From assembly GCA_016191225.1 (NCBI GenBank), contig JACPPC010000001.1, positions 186,001 to 250,000 of the forward strand: a stretch of 64,000 nt of DNA. The letters are read 5' to 3'. This DNA is from Gemmatimonadota bacterium. Its GTDB lineage: Bacteria > Gemmatimonadota > Gemmatimonadetes > Gemmatimonadales > Gemmatimonadaceae. Below, piece by piece: positions 1-8,650 of the stretch. Position 1 is the first letter of the stretch; each line of letters starts with the position of its first letter. The position numbers and the translations under genes are program-made. The notes under the pieces were generated by a model. The model made no database searches. It saw only the letters and a list, made by a program, of their open reading frames with translations, and was not told the DNA's origin.

Positions 1-150
1 GCGCGGGTGGATGACCTCGAAGTGCGGCGTGCGCAGCACCCGCCACGCGATCCCCGGCGGATTCTGCTGCGCGCCGGCGGTGGCGGCGGCGAGGCAGGAC
101 GCGACGCCGAGCGTGGCGACGAGAAGGTCACGGGCGCGGTGGGCGATCAC
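1..150 (-). CDS. Exported protein, N-terminal fragment (cut by window edge)
   Basis: Reading the minus strand from a GTG at 150 gives 50 open codons to the edge. They begin with a typical Sec signal peptide (RARDLL, hydrophobic stretch, ATAGAQ cleavage region) followed by 'WRVLRTPHFEVIHP'. The phrase 'TPHFEVIHP' resembles the first strand of exported peptidase-MA/TolB-type proteins that are common in this kind of genome, but only 50 residues are visible, so the family is a guess. It is divergent from the TauE/SafE gene, with about 20 bp between the two starts. It was missed by the ORF track because it is short and runs off the end. Confidence 0.6.
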   Translation of the reverse strand, partial: MIAHRARDLLVATLGVASCLAAATAGAQQNPPGIAWRVLRTPHFEVIHPR

Positions 151-171
151 GCCGGATGTTACGTTCCGCGC

Positions 172-948
172 ATGGCGCCCGCCACGCTTGCGCTGGCCGC
201 ATTGTTCGCGGCAGTGATCGGCCTCACCCTTGGCATGATCGGGGGCGGGGGCTCGATCCTGACCGTTCCCGTGTTCGTCTACGTGCTGGGGCTCCCCGCC
301 AAGCAGGCGATCGCGATGAGCCTGCCGGTGGTGGGCGCCACGAGCCTCGTTGGCGCCGCCGGCCACTGGCGCGTCGGGAACGTGCAGTGGCGCACCGCCC
401 TCGGGTTCGGCCTCGTGGCGATGGCAGGCTCGTTCGGCGGCGCCCGGCTGGCGCACCTGCTCGACGGCGCGGTGCAGCTCACCCTGCTCGGCGCCGTGAT
501 GCTGGGGGCGGCGGTGTCGATGCTGCGCTCGCGCGACGAGGCCGTGCCCCCGCGCGAGGGGGCGCCGCGCCGCATCGCCCTCGTGGCCGGCGCCGGGCTC
601 GGGGTCGGCGTGATGACGGGGCTCGTCGGCATCGGCGGCGGTTTCCTGATCGTGCCGGCGCTGGTGCTCCTCGTTGGCCTCCCCATGAAGCGGGCGGTGG
701 GCACCTCGCTCGTGGTGATCACCATGAACGCGGCGTCGGGGTTCGCGGGCTACGCCGGGACCACGACCATCGACTGGCGGGGGATGGGGGTGTTCACCGC
801 CCTCGCGATCGCCGGCGTGCTCGCGGGCACGCGCCTCGCCGCGCACGTTCCCGCCCGGCAGCTCAAGCGCCTCTTCGCGATCTTCCTCGTCGCGATCGCG
901 ACCTTTGTCCTCTACCAGAACCGCGGCGTCTTCCTCGGCACCCGCTGA
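172..948 (+). CDS. TauE/SafE-family membrane exporter
   Basis: The protein has 258 residues from the ATG at 172; the longer track ORF adds a non-membrane, arginine-rich stretch that overlaps the divergent gene and is unlikely to be translated. It shows two homologous halves, each opening with a glycine-rich membrane motif (GMIGGGGS near residue 22 and GLVGIGGG near 150), which is the hallmark of the TauE/SafE (DUF81) family. Eight or so hydrophobic spans are visible. Characterised members export sulfite or organosulfur anions. The next gene starts 17 bp downstream and encodes an MBL/rhodanese enzyme of the persulfide-oxidising type, so export of the sulfite it would make is a reasonable inferred role. 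Confidence 0.85.
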   Translation: MAPATLALAALFAAVIGLTLGMIGGGGSILTVPVFVYVLGLPAKQAIAMSLPVVGATSLVGAAGHWRVGNVQWRTALGFGLVAMAGSFGGARLAHLLDGAVQLTLLGAVMLGAAVSMLRSRDEAVPPREGAPRRIALVAGAGLGVGVMTGLVGIGGGFLIVPALVLLVGLPMKRAVGTSLVVITMNAASGFAGYAGTTTIDWRGMGVFTALAIAGVLAGTRLAAHVPARQLKRLFAIFLVAIATFVLYQNRGVFLGTR

Positions 949-965
949 CCTCACCCCACCCGCCC

Positions 966-2387
966 ATGCTGCTCAGCCGCCACTTCGACGAACCGCTCGC
1001 GCAGGCCAGCTGGCTGGTGGGGTGCCAGGCCACCGGCACCGCGATCGTGATCGACCCCAACCGCGACGTGCAGGCATGCCTCGACGCCGCGCAGGCCGAC
1101 GGGCTGCGCATCACGCACGTGACCGAGACGCACATCCACGCCGACTTCGTGAGCGGCGCGCGCGAGCTCGCCCAGCGCGCCGGCGCCGAGCTCCTCCTCT
1201 CCGCCGAGGGGGGCGACGACTGGCAGTACGCCTTTCGCGGCGAGCCCAACGTGCGGCTCATTCGCGACGGCGACACGATCGCCGTCGGCAACGTGCGGCT
1301 CGACGTGCGGCACACCCCGGGACACACCCCCGAGCACCTCTGCTTCGTGCTCACCGACACACCGGCGGGACCGCAGCCGATGGGTGTCTTCACGGGCGAC
1401 TTCCTGTTCGTCGGCGACGTCGGCCGGCCGGACCTGCTCGAGCGGGCGGCGAAGGTCGCCGGCACGATGGAGGCCGGCGCCCACGCCCTCTTCGCCTCGC
1501 TGCAGCGATTCAAGTCGCTCCCCGACTGGCTGCAGGTCTGGCCCGGGCACGGCGCCGGCTCGGCGTGCGGCAAGGCGCTGGGGGCGGTGCCGAGCTCGAC
1601 GCTCGGCTACGAAAAGCTCGTCAACTGGGGGCTCGCCACCACCGACGAGGAGGCGTTCGTGCGCGAGGTGCTCGCCGGCCAGCCCGAGCCGCCGGCGTAC
1701 TTCGCCGAGATGAAGCGGATCAACCGCGACGGGCCACCGCCGCTCGGGACCCTCCCCGTGCCGCGCCCCCTGCCGGCCTTCGCCCTCGCCGACGCGCTGG
1801 CCGGCGGCGCGGCCGTGCTCGACCTGCGCCCCGCGGCCGCCTTTGCCGCGCACCACGTCCCCGGCACCACCTGCCTCCCGTACTCGCGCTCGTTCTCGAC
1901 CTACGCCGGCTCGGTGGTGCCGTTCGGGAGCGCGGTGTACCTGCTCGCCGCGGATGCGTCGGGCGACCAGGTGCGCCGCGCCGCACGCGACCTCGCGCTG
2001 ATCGGGTACGATCGTCTGGTGGGCGCCTTCGGGACCGACGCGCTCGAGGCCTGGGTGGCGGCCGGCGGTCCCATGGGCTCGATCCGGCAGTACACGCCGC
2101 GCGACGCCGCCGCCGTGGTCGGCAGCACCCACGCCGTGCTGGTCGACGTCCGCACGCGCCGCGAGTTCGCCGAGGGGCACCTGCCCGCCGCGCTCAACAT
2201 CCCGCTCGCCGAGCTCGTGGCGCGCGTCGCGGAGGTGCCGCGCGACCGGCCGCTGGTGGTGCAATGCCAGGGAGGCACGCGCTCGGCGATCGCCGCCAGC
2301 GTGCTGCGGGCGCGCGGCGCGAAGGCGGTCGGCAACCTCGAGGGGGGAATCGACGCCTGGCGTGCGGCGGGACTTCCCGTCGAGTAG
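966..2387 (+). CDS. MBL-fold hydrolase with rhodanese domains (persulfide dioxygenase-like)
   Basis: The protein has 473 residues from the ATG at 966. The N-terminal 250 residues form a metallo-beta-lactamase fold with the motif THIHADF, then HTPGHTPEH and FTGDFLFVGDVGRPDL, matching the ETHE1/persulfide dioxygenase group that oxidises glutathione persulfide to sulfite using one iron. Two rhodanese-like domains follow. The first lacks a catalytic cysteine; the second carries the active-site loop CQGGTR near residue 435. Fusions of this arrangement are known in bacterial sulfide detoxification. It lies directly behind a TauE/SafE exporter, probably as one transcript. Substrate is inferred from family only. 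Confidence 0.85.
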   Translation: MLLSRHFDEPLAQASWLVGCQATGTAIVIDPNRDVQACLDAAQADGLRITHVTETHIHADFVSGARELAQRAGAELLLSAEGGDDWQYAFRGEPNVRLIRDGDTIAVGNVRLDVRHTPGHTPEHLCFVLTDTPAGPQPMGVFTGDFLFVGDVGRPDLLERAAKVAGTMEAGAHALFASLQRFKSLPDWLQVWPGHGAGSACGKALGAVPSSTLGYEKLVNWGLATTDEEAFVREVLAGQPEPPAYFAEMKRINRDGPPPLGTLPVPRPLPAFALADALAGGAAVLDLRPAAAFAAHHVPGTTCLPYSRSFSTYAGSVVPFGSAVYLLAADASGDQVRRAARDLALIGYDRLVGAFGTDALEAWVAAGGPMGSIRQYTPRDAAAVVGSTHAVLVDVRTRREFAEGHLPAALNIPLAELVARVAEVPRDRPLVVQCQGGTRSAIAASVLRARGAKAVGNLEGGIDAWRAAGLPVE

Positions 2388-2480
2388 GGCGCGGCCACTC
2401 TTGCCGCCCCCCGTCCCGCGCCGTAGATAGACGAACCCGACATCCACTCCTACGCACTCGCGCCCCGCTCGGCCGCTCGC

Positions 2481-3929
2481 ATGCCGCCCACGATCGTCCA
2501 CCTGTCGGCCGAGTATTACCCGTTCGCGCGGACCGGCGGACTGGCCGAGGCGGTCAACGGACTCGCGAACGTGCAGGCCCGGCAGGGCAATCCGGTGGTC
2601 GTCTTCCTGCCACTCTACCGGTCGGTGCGCGAGCAGGCCCCCGACCTCGCCCCGCTCGGCCTCACCTACAGCGTGCACCTCGGCCCCTCGGTCGAGGAGG
2701 TGCGTTACTTTCGCGCGGTGAAGCAGGATGCCGGCCCACGGGTGGTGTTCATCGAGCACCCGCACTTCTTCAACCGGTCGGGGATCTACGGCGAGAGCGG
2801 CCGCGACTACGCCGACAACGCCGAGCGCTACGCCTTCTTCTGCCTCGCCGTGCTCGAGGCGATCCCGCGGCTCATCCAGGGGGAGGTGATCGTGCACGCG
2901 CACGACTGGCATACCGCCCCCGTCTTCGGCTACGCCCGCGCCTACGGCATCCATCGCGAGCGCTACGCCCGGGTGCCGATGGTCATGTCGGTGCACAACG
3001 GCGGCTACCAGGGGCACTTCCCCGCCGACGCGGTGCCGCGCCTCGGCATTCCCCCCGAGCTCTACACCTTCCGCCACGCGGAGTGGTACGGGCGGCTGAA
3101 CTTCCTCAAGATGGGGCTCACGAGCGCCGACTGCGCGGCCACGGTGTCGCCGAACCACGCCCGGGAGTTGCGCACTCCCGGCGGCGGCTTCGGGCTGCAG
3201 GACGTGTACCAGTGGATGGGCTCCCGGTTCACCGGGATCACCAACGGCATCGACCAGCGGATCTGGGACCCGGCCACCGACCCCCACATCGCCGCCACCT
3301 ACACGCGGGACACGCTGCACGAGAAGGTGCGCGACAAGACGGCGCTGCAGCGCACCTTCGGGCTCCCCCAGCGCAAGAAGGCACCCGTGTTCGGCATGGC
3401 CGCCCGGCTCGTCACGCAGAAGGGGATCGACATCATCCTCAGGAGCCACCGTGTCCAGGCCCTCGACGCGCAGTTCGTCTTCCTCGGCTCGGGCGAGCCG
3501 CAGTACGAGGAGGCGCTCTCCAGGCTCTCGTCGCGCCGCCCGCACAACGTCGCCGTGCAGCTCGCCTTCACCGACCTGCTGGAGCACAAGCTGGTCGCCG
3601 GCGCCGACATGCTGCTCATGCCGAGCCAGTACGAGCCCTGCGGGCTGACGCAGATGCGGGCGCAGCGATACGGCACCCTGCCGATCGCGCGCCGCGTCGG
3701 CGGCCTCGCCGACACGGTCTCCGACGACGTGACCGGCTTCCTGTTCGACGACTACCATGCCGCCGCCCTCGACTGGGCGATCGACCGCGCCCTCAAGCGC
3801 TATGCCGACGCCGACGGCTGGGCCCGCCGCATGCGAGCCGCGATGAGCCGCGACTTCGCCTGGGAGCGCTCGGCCGAGAAGTACGCCGCGCTCTACCGCC
3901 GTGCGACCGAGATCGCCTCACGGCGCTGA
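2481..3929 (+). CDS. glgA: Glycogen synthase (GT5, ADP-glucose type)
   Basis: The 482-residue protein has the two Rossmann halves of the GT5 starch/glycogen synthase family. Visible motifs are the N-terminal ARTGGLAEAV loop, SVHNGGYQG, the interdomain GITNGID and the C-terminal QYEPCGLTQM, where the glutamate is catalytic in the family. It would extend alpha-1,4-glucan chains from a nucleotide glucose in the cytoplasm. The usual KTGGL sugar-nucleotide loop reads RTGGL here, a conservative but notable change. No other glycogen genes are adjacent; it stands between the sulfur pair and an amidohydrolase 26 bp downstream. Confidence 0.9.
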   Translation: MPPTIVHLSAEYYPFARTGGLAEAVNGLANVQARQGNPVVVFLPLYRSVREQAPDLAPLGLTYSVHLGPSVEEVRYFRAVKQDAGPRVVFIEHPHFFNRSGIYGESGRDYADNAERYAFFCLAVLEAIPRLIQGEVIVHAHDWHTAPVFGYARAYGIHRERYARVPMVMSVHNGGYQGHFPADAVPRLGIPPELYTFRHAEWYGRLNFLKMGLTSADCAATVSPNHARELRTPGGGFGLQDVYQWMGSRFTGITNGIDQRIWDPATDPHIAATYTRDTLHEKVRDKTALQRTFGLPQRKKAPVFGMAARLVTQKGIDIILRSHRVQALDAQFVFLGSGEPQYEEALSRLSSRRPHNVAVQLAFTDLLEHKLVAGADMLLMPSQYEPCGLTQMRAQRYGTLPIARRVGGLADTVSDDVTGFLFDDYHAAALDWAIDRALKRYADADGWARRMRAAMSRDFAWERSAEKYAALYRRATEIASRR

Positions 3930-3955
3930 TCCGTTCCCTCCCCACCGCAACCCCA

Positions 3956-5995
3956 ATGGCCCCCCTGTTCCTCGCTCCCGCCCTCGCCCTCCTCGCGCGC
4001 GCCCTGCTCGCGAGCGGCTCCCCCGCCGGCACGCCCGCGGCCGGCCGCGACACCACCGACTATGTGGTCTGGAACCACGGCCGGGTGGCCGGGGAGATGC
4101 GCGTCATCGCCAGTGGCGACTCGGCGATCGTGCGCTTTCGCTACCAGGACCGGCAGCGCGGGCCGCGCATCGAGACCCGCTACCGACTCTCCTCGGCCGG
4201 CGCCCTGCTCGGCCTCGAGCTGCGCGGCCTTGGCCCGCAGGTCGTCCCCGGCGAGACCGTCGAGAAGTACTGGGTCGACGGCGACCGTGCGCACTGGCTT
4301 GCGCCGGGCGACTCGGGCGCGGCGGCGGCGGGCGGGCACTACCTGCCAGGCGCGACGACCCCGTTCGACATCGCGCTGTTCGCGCGCACTGCGCTTCGCC
4401 AGCCGGGGCGCACCCTGCGCGTGGTCCCGGCCGGCAGCGCGAGGGTCAGCATCGCCGCCGAGACGACGGTGGCCTGGCGCGGCACGCCGGAGCGGATCCG
4501 CTGGGCGCAGGTGGATGCGGGCGAGGGGGCGCCCACCGGCGTCTGGCTGGACTCGCGCGACAACGTCTTCGCGAGCGAGGCCGGGTGGTTCATCACCGTG
4601 CGCGCGGGGGCCGAGGGGGTGCTCCCGGCGCTGCGCGCCATCGAGCGCGCCTGGCACGCGCAGAAGGCCGCCGCCCTGGCGCGGCAGCTCGCCCCGGCGC
4701 CCGCCAGCACGGTCGTGATCCGCAACGGCGACGTCTTCGACAGCGAGCGCGGCGTCCTGCGCCCGCGCACCACGGTGGTCGTCACCGGCGACCGGATCAC
4801 CGCCGTCGGCCCGGCCGACTCGATCCGCACGCCGGCGGGGGCGACGGTGATCGACGCCACCGGCCGCACGGTGCTGCCGGGAATGTGGGACATGCACACC
4901 CACCTGCACTTCACCGGCGAGACCGAGGCGCCGCTGATGCAGCTCGCCGCGGGGATCACCACCATTCGCGACGTCGCCGCGGACCTCGACGCCGCGGTGT
5001 CGCAGCGCGAGCGCGCCGACAAGGGGACGATGCTCTCGCCGCGCGTGATCCTCGCCGGGTTCCTGGAGGGACCGGGGGCGTGGGCGGGGCCGAGCGAGGT
5101 GCTGGTGCGCACCGAGGCCGAAGCGCGCGCCTGGATCGCCCGCTACGACTCGCTCGGCTACCGGCAGGTCAAGCTCTACAACCTGATCCATCCCGACCTC
5201 GTGCCGGCGATCGCCGAGGAGGCCCACAAGCGCGGCATGCGGCTGTCGGGGCACATCCCCCGCGGGCTCACCATGCCGGCGGCGATCGCCCTCGGCTACG
5301 ACGAGGTGCAGCACGCCGCGTTCCTCTTCTCGACTTTCTACCAGGACTCGCTCTACCTGCCGCGGATGCGGGCGTACTCGAACCTCGCCGCGGTCCTCGC
5401 GCCCACCTTCGACGTCGACGCGCCGCGGGTGACGGAGCTGATCGGCTACATGCGCGAGAAGGGGACGGTGTTCGACGGGACGTTCAACATCTGGCAGGAC
5501 CGCCGGAAGCCCCTCGCCGACGGCACCGACGCCGTGTACGGGCCCACGCTGTCGTGGCTGCCGCCGATCGCGAGGCGCCAGCTGACGCCCGGTGGCGCGC
5601 CGCCGGGGCCGCAGGAGCTGGCCCGGGCGCAGGCGGCCAGCGCGAACTACCGGCGCTACCTCAAGCGGCTGTACGACGCCGGCGTGACCCTCGTGGCGGG
5701 GACCGACAACACCGCCGGGCTCTCGTACCACGGGGAGCTGGAGATCTACGAGCGCGCCGGCATTCCCGCCGCGGCGGTGCTGCAGATCGCCACGATCGTC
5801 CCCGCGCGCGTGATGAAGGACGACCTGAACTACGGCAGCGTCGCCGTTGGCAAGGTGGCCGATCTGGCGATCGTGGCCGGCCGACCGACGGAGCGGGTGA
5901 CCGAGTTGCGCAAGATGGAGCGGGTGGTGCGCGCGGGGCGCGTGTACCGGACGGCGGACCTCTACGCGCAGGTGGGGATCACGCCGAAGTTCTGA
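3956..5995 (+). CDS. Exported amidohydrolase with N-terminal beta-rich domain
   Basis: From the ATG at 3956 the product is 679 residues; the track ORF starting at 905 is an upstream extension through other genes. A signal peptide (LFLAPALALLARALLA) is followed by about 230 residues of an unrecognised beta-rich domain. The amidohydrolase TIM barrel then begins near residue 255. Metal ligands are visible: MWDMHTHLHF (HxH), the probable carbamylated lysine in RQVKLYNL, SGHIPRG, DEVQHAAF and the final aspartate in AGTDNTAG. Exported imidazolonepropionase-like amidohydrolases with a leading domain are frequent in this group and often act on peptides or cyclic amides; the substrate here is unknown. 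Confidence 0.8.
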   Translation: MAPLFLAPALALLARALLASGSPAGTPAAGRDTTDYVVWNHGRVAGEMRVIASGDSAIVRFRYQDRQRGPRIETRYRLSSAGALLGLELRGLGPQVVPGETVEKYWVDGDRAHWLAPGDSGAAAAGGHYLPGATTPFDIALFARTALRQPGRTLRVVPAGSARVSIAAETTVAWRGTPERIRWAQVDAGEGAPTGVWLDSRDNVFASEAGWFITVRAGAEGVLPALRAIERAWHAQKAAALARQLAPAPASTVVIRNGDVFDSERGVLRPRTTVVVTGDRITAVGPADSIRTPAGATVIDATGRTVLPGMWDMHTHLHFTGETEAPLMQLAAGITTIRDVAADLDAAVSQRERADKGTMLSPRVILAGFLEGPGAWAGPSEVLVRTEAEARAWIARYDSLGYRQVKLYNLIHPDLVPAIAEEAHKRGMRLSGHIPRGLTMPAAIALGYDEVQHAAFLFSTFYQDSLYLPRMRAYSNLAAVLAPTFDVDAPRVTELIGYMREKGTVFDGTFNIWQDRRKPLADGTDAVYGPTLSWLPPIARRQLTPGGAPPGPQELARAQAASANYRRYLKRLYDAGVTLVAGTDNTAGLSYHGELEIYERAGIPAAAVLQIATIVPARVMKDDLNYGSVAVGKVADLAIVAGRPTERVTELRKMERVVRAGRVYRTADLYAQVGITPKF

Positions 5996-5998
5996 CCC

Positions 5999-6027
5999 GT
6001 CGTCCCGAGCGGAGCGAAGGACCTGCT
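5999..6027 (+). repeat. Dispersed intergenic repeat copy
   Basis: The stretch 'cgtcgtcccgagcggagcg' followed by 'aaggacctgc' matches, with a few changes, the element also seen near 6579-6626 (inverted), 11072, 13853 and 17561. It sits between the convergent amidohydrolase and osmC genes. Confidence 0.5.
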
Positions 6028-6052
6028 TCCGGCAGTTCCCGGCCGTCGCCCC

Positions 6053-6574
6053 TCATGAGGTCACTCGACTCCGGCCGCCTCGCTGCCGTCGCCCGGGACG
6101 GCCCCACGCCCGCTCCACCCTCGGCCCCACCCGCACCGGGAAGTTCACGCTGCGCGGGATGAAGCACTGCTCGTGCGCCGCGTGGTGCAGCGCGGTGGCG
6201 CGCGTCCCGTCGTCGGTGGCGCGGATCGACGCGACAGGCCGCAGCACGACCTCCGCGAACTGCCCCTCCCCGCCGGGTTCCTCGGCCATCGTCCCGGAGG
6301 CGGCGTCGGTATAGGCGCTCAACACGATCCCGGCCTCGCTCGCCAGGTGCAGGTACCAGAGCATGTGGCAGCTCGACAGCGACGCCACGAGCCGTTCCTC
6401 GGGGTTCCAGCGGGCCGGGTCGCCGCGAAACGCCGGGTCGGACGTGGCGGCGAGCACCGGCTTGCCGGGGACGGCCAGCTCGTGGTCGCGGCGGTAGGCC
6501 CGATAGCCCGAGGTCCCGGTGCCGGTGTTGCCGGTCCAGGTGAGGGTGGTGGCGGAGTGGTGGGGCTTGGGCAC
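6053..6574 (-). CDS. OsmC-family peroxidase
   Basis: The 173-residue protein starts with GTG and belongs to the OsmC/Ohr family of thiol peroxidases that reduce organic hydroperoxides. Both redox cysteines are present: LSSCHMLWYLHLAS near residue 68 and HEQCFIPRSVNFPV near residue 137. The family length is about 140-150 residues; here a basic, low-complexity tail of about 25 residues follows the last strand (PGRRQRGGRSRVTS), probably a read-through into GC-rich spacer. It is flanked on both sides by copies of the dispersed intergenic repeat. Confidence 0.85.
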   Translation of the reverse strand: MPKPHHSATTLTWTGNTGTGTSGYRAYRRDHELAVPGKPVLAATSDPAFRGDPARWNPEERLVASLSSCHMLWYLHLASEAGIVLSAYTDAASGTMAEEPGGEGQFAEVVLRPVASIRATDDGTRATALHHAAHEQCFIPRSVNFPVRVGPRVERAWGRPGRRQRGGRSRVTS

Positions 6575-6578
6575 GAGC

Positions 6579-6626
6579 AGATCCTTCGCTGCGCTCAGGA
6601 AGGCGTCAGGGCGCTCAGGATGACGG
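6579..6626 (-). repeat. Dispersed intergenic repeat, two inverted half-copies
   Basis: On the minus strand the region reads 'GTCATCCTGAGCGC', then a variant 'CTGAGCGCAGCGAAGGATCT'. It is the best-preserved copy of the element found between genes elsewhere in the window and lies between the carboxylate-amine ligase and osmC. Confidence 0.55.
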
Positions 6627-6655
6627 CGGGTCGCCGGGGATGGCGACGGGAGCGC

Positions 6656-7786
6656 TCAGGCCGGCGCGGCCGCCACGGGATGGATCACGCCCTCGGCGGT
6701 TTCGCGAATGAGCTGGTCCACCACCGCCTCGAGCCCCCTCGTCCGCTCGAAGGTCGCGAGCTGCCGCATGGCGCTCGACCCGTGCTCGAGGATCGTGTAC
6801 GCATACTCGATCTCCTTGCGGGTGCCGAGCTCGTCCATGACGTCGCCGAGGAACCACTCGACCAGCTCGCGCACCAGCACCGGCGCCGGCAGCTCCTCCT
6901 TCTTGCCGAAGTCGATCAGCTTGCCCGTGAGCCCCCACCGCACCGCCCGCCATTTGTTCTCCTCGATCAGGTCGGCGGGGTAGATGCGGAAGGTCATGTT
7001 GTCGCGCCGCAGCTTCCACAGCTTGTAGACCACCGCCTGCAGGATCGCCGCCACGCAGACCGCCTCGTCCACCCGCGTGCAGACGTCGCAGTTGCGGAAC
7101 TCGAGGGTCGGGTACTTGTAGTGCGGGCGCACGTCCCACCAGATCTTGCTGCCGTCGGGGATCGAGCGCGTGCGCACGAGCGTGTCGACGAAGTTCGTGA
7201 AGTCGGCGTTGCTCGCGAAGACCCGCGGCACGCCGGTGCGCGGGAAGTTCTTGAAGACGATGCTGCGGTAGCTGTGCAGCCCGGTGTTGCGCCCCATCCA
7301 GAACGGCGAGCTGGCCGAGAGGCAGAGGAGGTGGGGCAGCACGTAGCGGCTGGCGTTCAGCGCGTCGATGCGGAACTCGGGGTCCTCGATCCCGATGTGC
7401 ACGTGGGTGCCGAAGATCAGCAGCCGGTGGGCGAGGTCCTGCAGGTCGTTCTTGACCCCCAGGTAGCGCTCGAGCGGGGTGATGTCCTGCTTCATCCAGC
7501 TCGAGATCGGGTGCGTGCCGGCCGCGGCGATCGCCAGGCCGCGGCTCTCGGCCGCCCTGATGATCGCCCGCCGGTGGCGCACCAGCTGCACCCGCAGCTC
7601 GGCGATCGTCTGGCAGGGCGGCGTGCCGATTTCCACCTGGCACTGGTGGAGCTCCGGCTTGATGTCCCTGATCAGCGGGTCCTCGGACCGCACGAGCTCG
7701 GTGAAGCCCGGGGTCAGCTCCCGGGTCTTCGGATCGATGATCTGGTACTCCTCCTCGATCCCGATCGTCAGCGACGGCGCCGTCAT
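6656..7786 (-). CDS. GCS2-type carboxylate-amine ligase (YbdK-like)
   Basis: The 376-residue protein carries the N-terminal TIGIEEEYQIID motif of the glutamate-cysteine ligase type 2 family, plus the FGTHVHIGIED and EFRNCDVCTRVDEA segments that build the ATP and metal site. YbdK itself has weak glutamate-cysteine ligase activity; most family members make unknown amides. It is the last gene of a four-gene minus-strand operon with two ATP-grasp proteins and a class I amidotransferase; gaps are 33-51 bp. The context argues for a dedicated peptide or amide pathway rather than general glutathione synthesis. Length is typical of the family. Confidence 0.85.
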   Translation of the reverse strand: MTAPSLTIGIEEEYQIIDPKTRELTPGFTELVRSEDPLIRDIKPELHQCQVEIGTPPCQTIAELRVQLVRHRRAIIRAAESRGLAIAAAGTHPISSWMKQDITPLERYLGVKNDLQDLAHRLLIFGTHVHIGIEDPEFRIDALNASRYVLPHLLCLSASSPFWMGRNTGLHSYRSIVFKNFPRTGVPRVFASNADFTNFVDTLVRTRSIPDGSKIWWDVRPHYKYPTLEFRNCDVCTRVDEAVCVAAILQAVVYKLWKLRRDNMTFRIYPADLIEENKWRAVRWGLTGKLIDFGKKEELPAPVLVRELVEWFLGDVMDELGTRKEIEYAYTILEHGSSAMRQLATFERTRGLEAVVDQLIRETAEGVIHPVAAAPA

Positions 7787-7819
7787 GCCCCGCTCCCGCG
7801 GTGGGGGTCCGCTACGATA

Positions 7820-8599
7820 TCAGCCCTGCGCCCGCGCGTGCCAGTCCCGCGCGGCGTGCACGAACTCGCCGAACAGGTGCCGCTCGTGCGGATCCGACAT
7901 CTCCAGCATCTCGGGATGCCACTGCACGCCCACGAGGAAGTGGCTGTCCGCGCTCTCGACCCCCTCGATCAGCCCGTCGGGGGCGATCGCCGAGGCGACC
8001 AGCGCCGGCGCCAGCAGCTTGATCCCCTGGTGGTGCATGCTGTTCACGCGCACCACGTGCGACTCGAGCAGGTGCTGCATCCGCGATCCGGCGGCGATCT
8101 CGACCGGGTGCGCGAGATGGTCACGCTCGTAGCCCATGGTCGGGAAGTAGTCGTGCTTGATCGCGCCGTCGCGCTGGGCCGCGATGTCCTGGTACAGGGT
8201 GCCCCCCAGCGCCACGTTGATCACCTGCAGCCCGCGGCACAGCCCCAGCACCGGCTTGCGATCCGCGATCGCCCACCGCACCAGCTGCAGCTCCACGCGG
8301 TCACGGGCCGGGTCGAGGGCACCGCAGTGCTCCGTGGTCGCCTCCCCGTAGGATCCGGGGTCCATGTCCACCCCGCCCGGGATCAGGATCGCGTCGAGCC
8401 GGTCGTAGAGCTCGGCCAGCGTGTCGACGTCGTCGTCGTACAGCGGCACCATCACCGGCACCGCGCCGACGACCGACACCGCCATCATGTAGCGCTGGTT
8501 CATCACCCACGACTGGGGGAGCGCCACCGGGATATTGTCGATCGAGTGGAGGGTCTGCGTGGTCACGCCGATCGTCGGGCGACGGCCGTGCACGCTCAT
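7820..8599 (-). CDS. Class I glutamine amidotransferase / gamma-glutamyl hydrolase (peptidase C26)
   Basis: The 259 residues form a single class I amidotransferase domain. The nucleophile elbow GLCRGLQVINVALGG and the catalytic histidine in GVQWHPEML are both present, with the oxyanion strand ILIPGGVDMDP typical of PuuD-like gamma-glutamyl-GABA hydrolases. Family enzymes cleave gamma-glutamyl amides or glutamine. Placed between a cp-ATP-grasp ligase and a GCS2 ligase, it may remove a gamma-glutamyl group or supply ammonia, but which of these applies cannot be read from the sequence. Confidence 0.85.
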   Translation of the reverse strand: MSVHGRRPTIGVTTQTLHSIDNIPVALPQSWVMNQRYMMAVSVVGAVPVMVPLYDDDVDTLAELYDRLDAILIPGGVDMDPGSYGEATTEHCGALDPARDRVELQLVRWAIADRKPVLGLCRGLQVINVALGGTLYQDIAAQRDGAIKHDYFPTMGYERDHLAHPVEIAAGSRMQHLLESHVVRVNSMHHQGIKLLAPALVASAIAPDGLIEGVESADSHFLVGVQWHPEMLEMSDPHERHLFGEFVHAARDWHARAQG

Positions 8600-8650
8600 G
8601 CGACGCGCCTCATGCGGGATTCCTCGGGGGGAAGTGCTCGTGCGGGCCCC

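Noticed and set aside
951-3758. 935-codon minus-strand ORF
   Set aside because: Antisense shadow of the MBL/rhodanese and glgA genes, with no domain.
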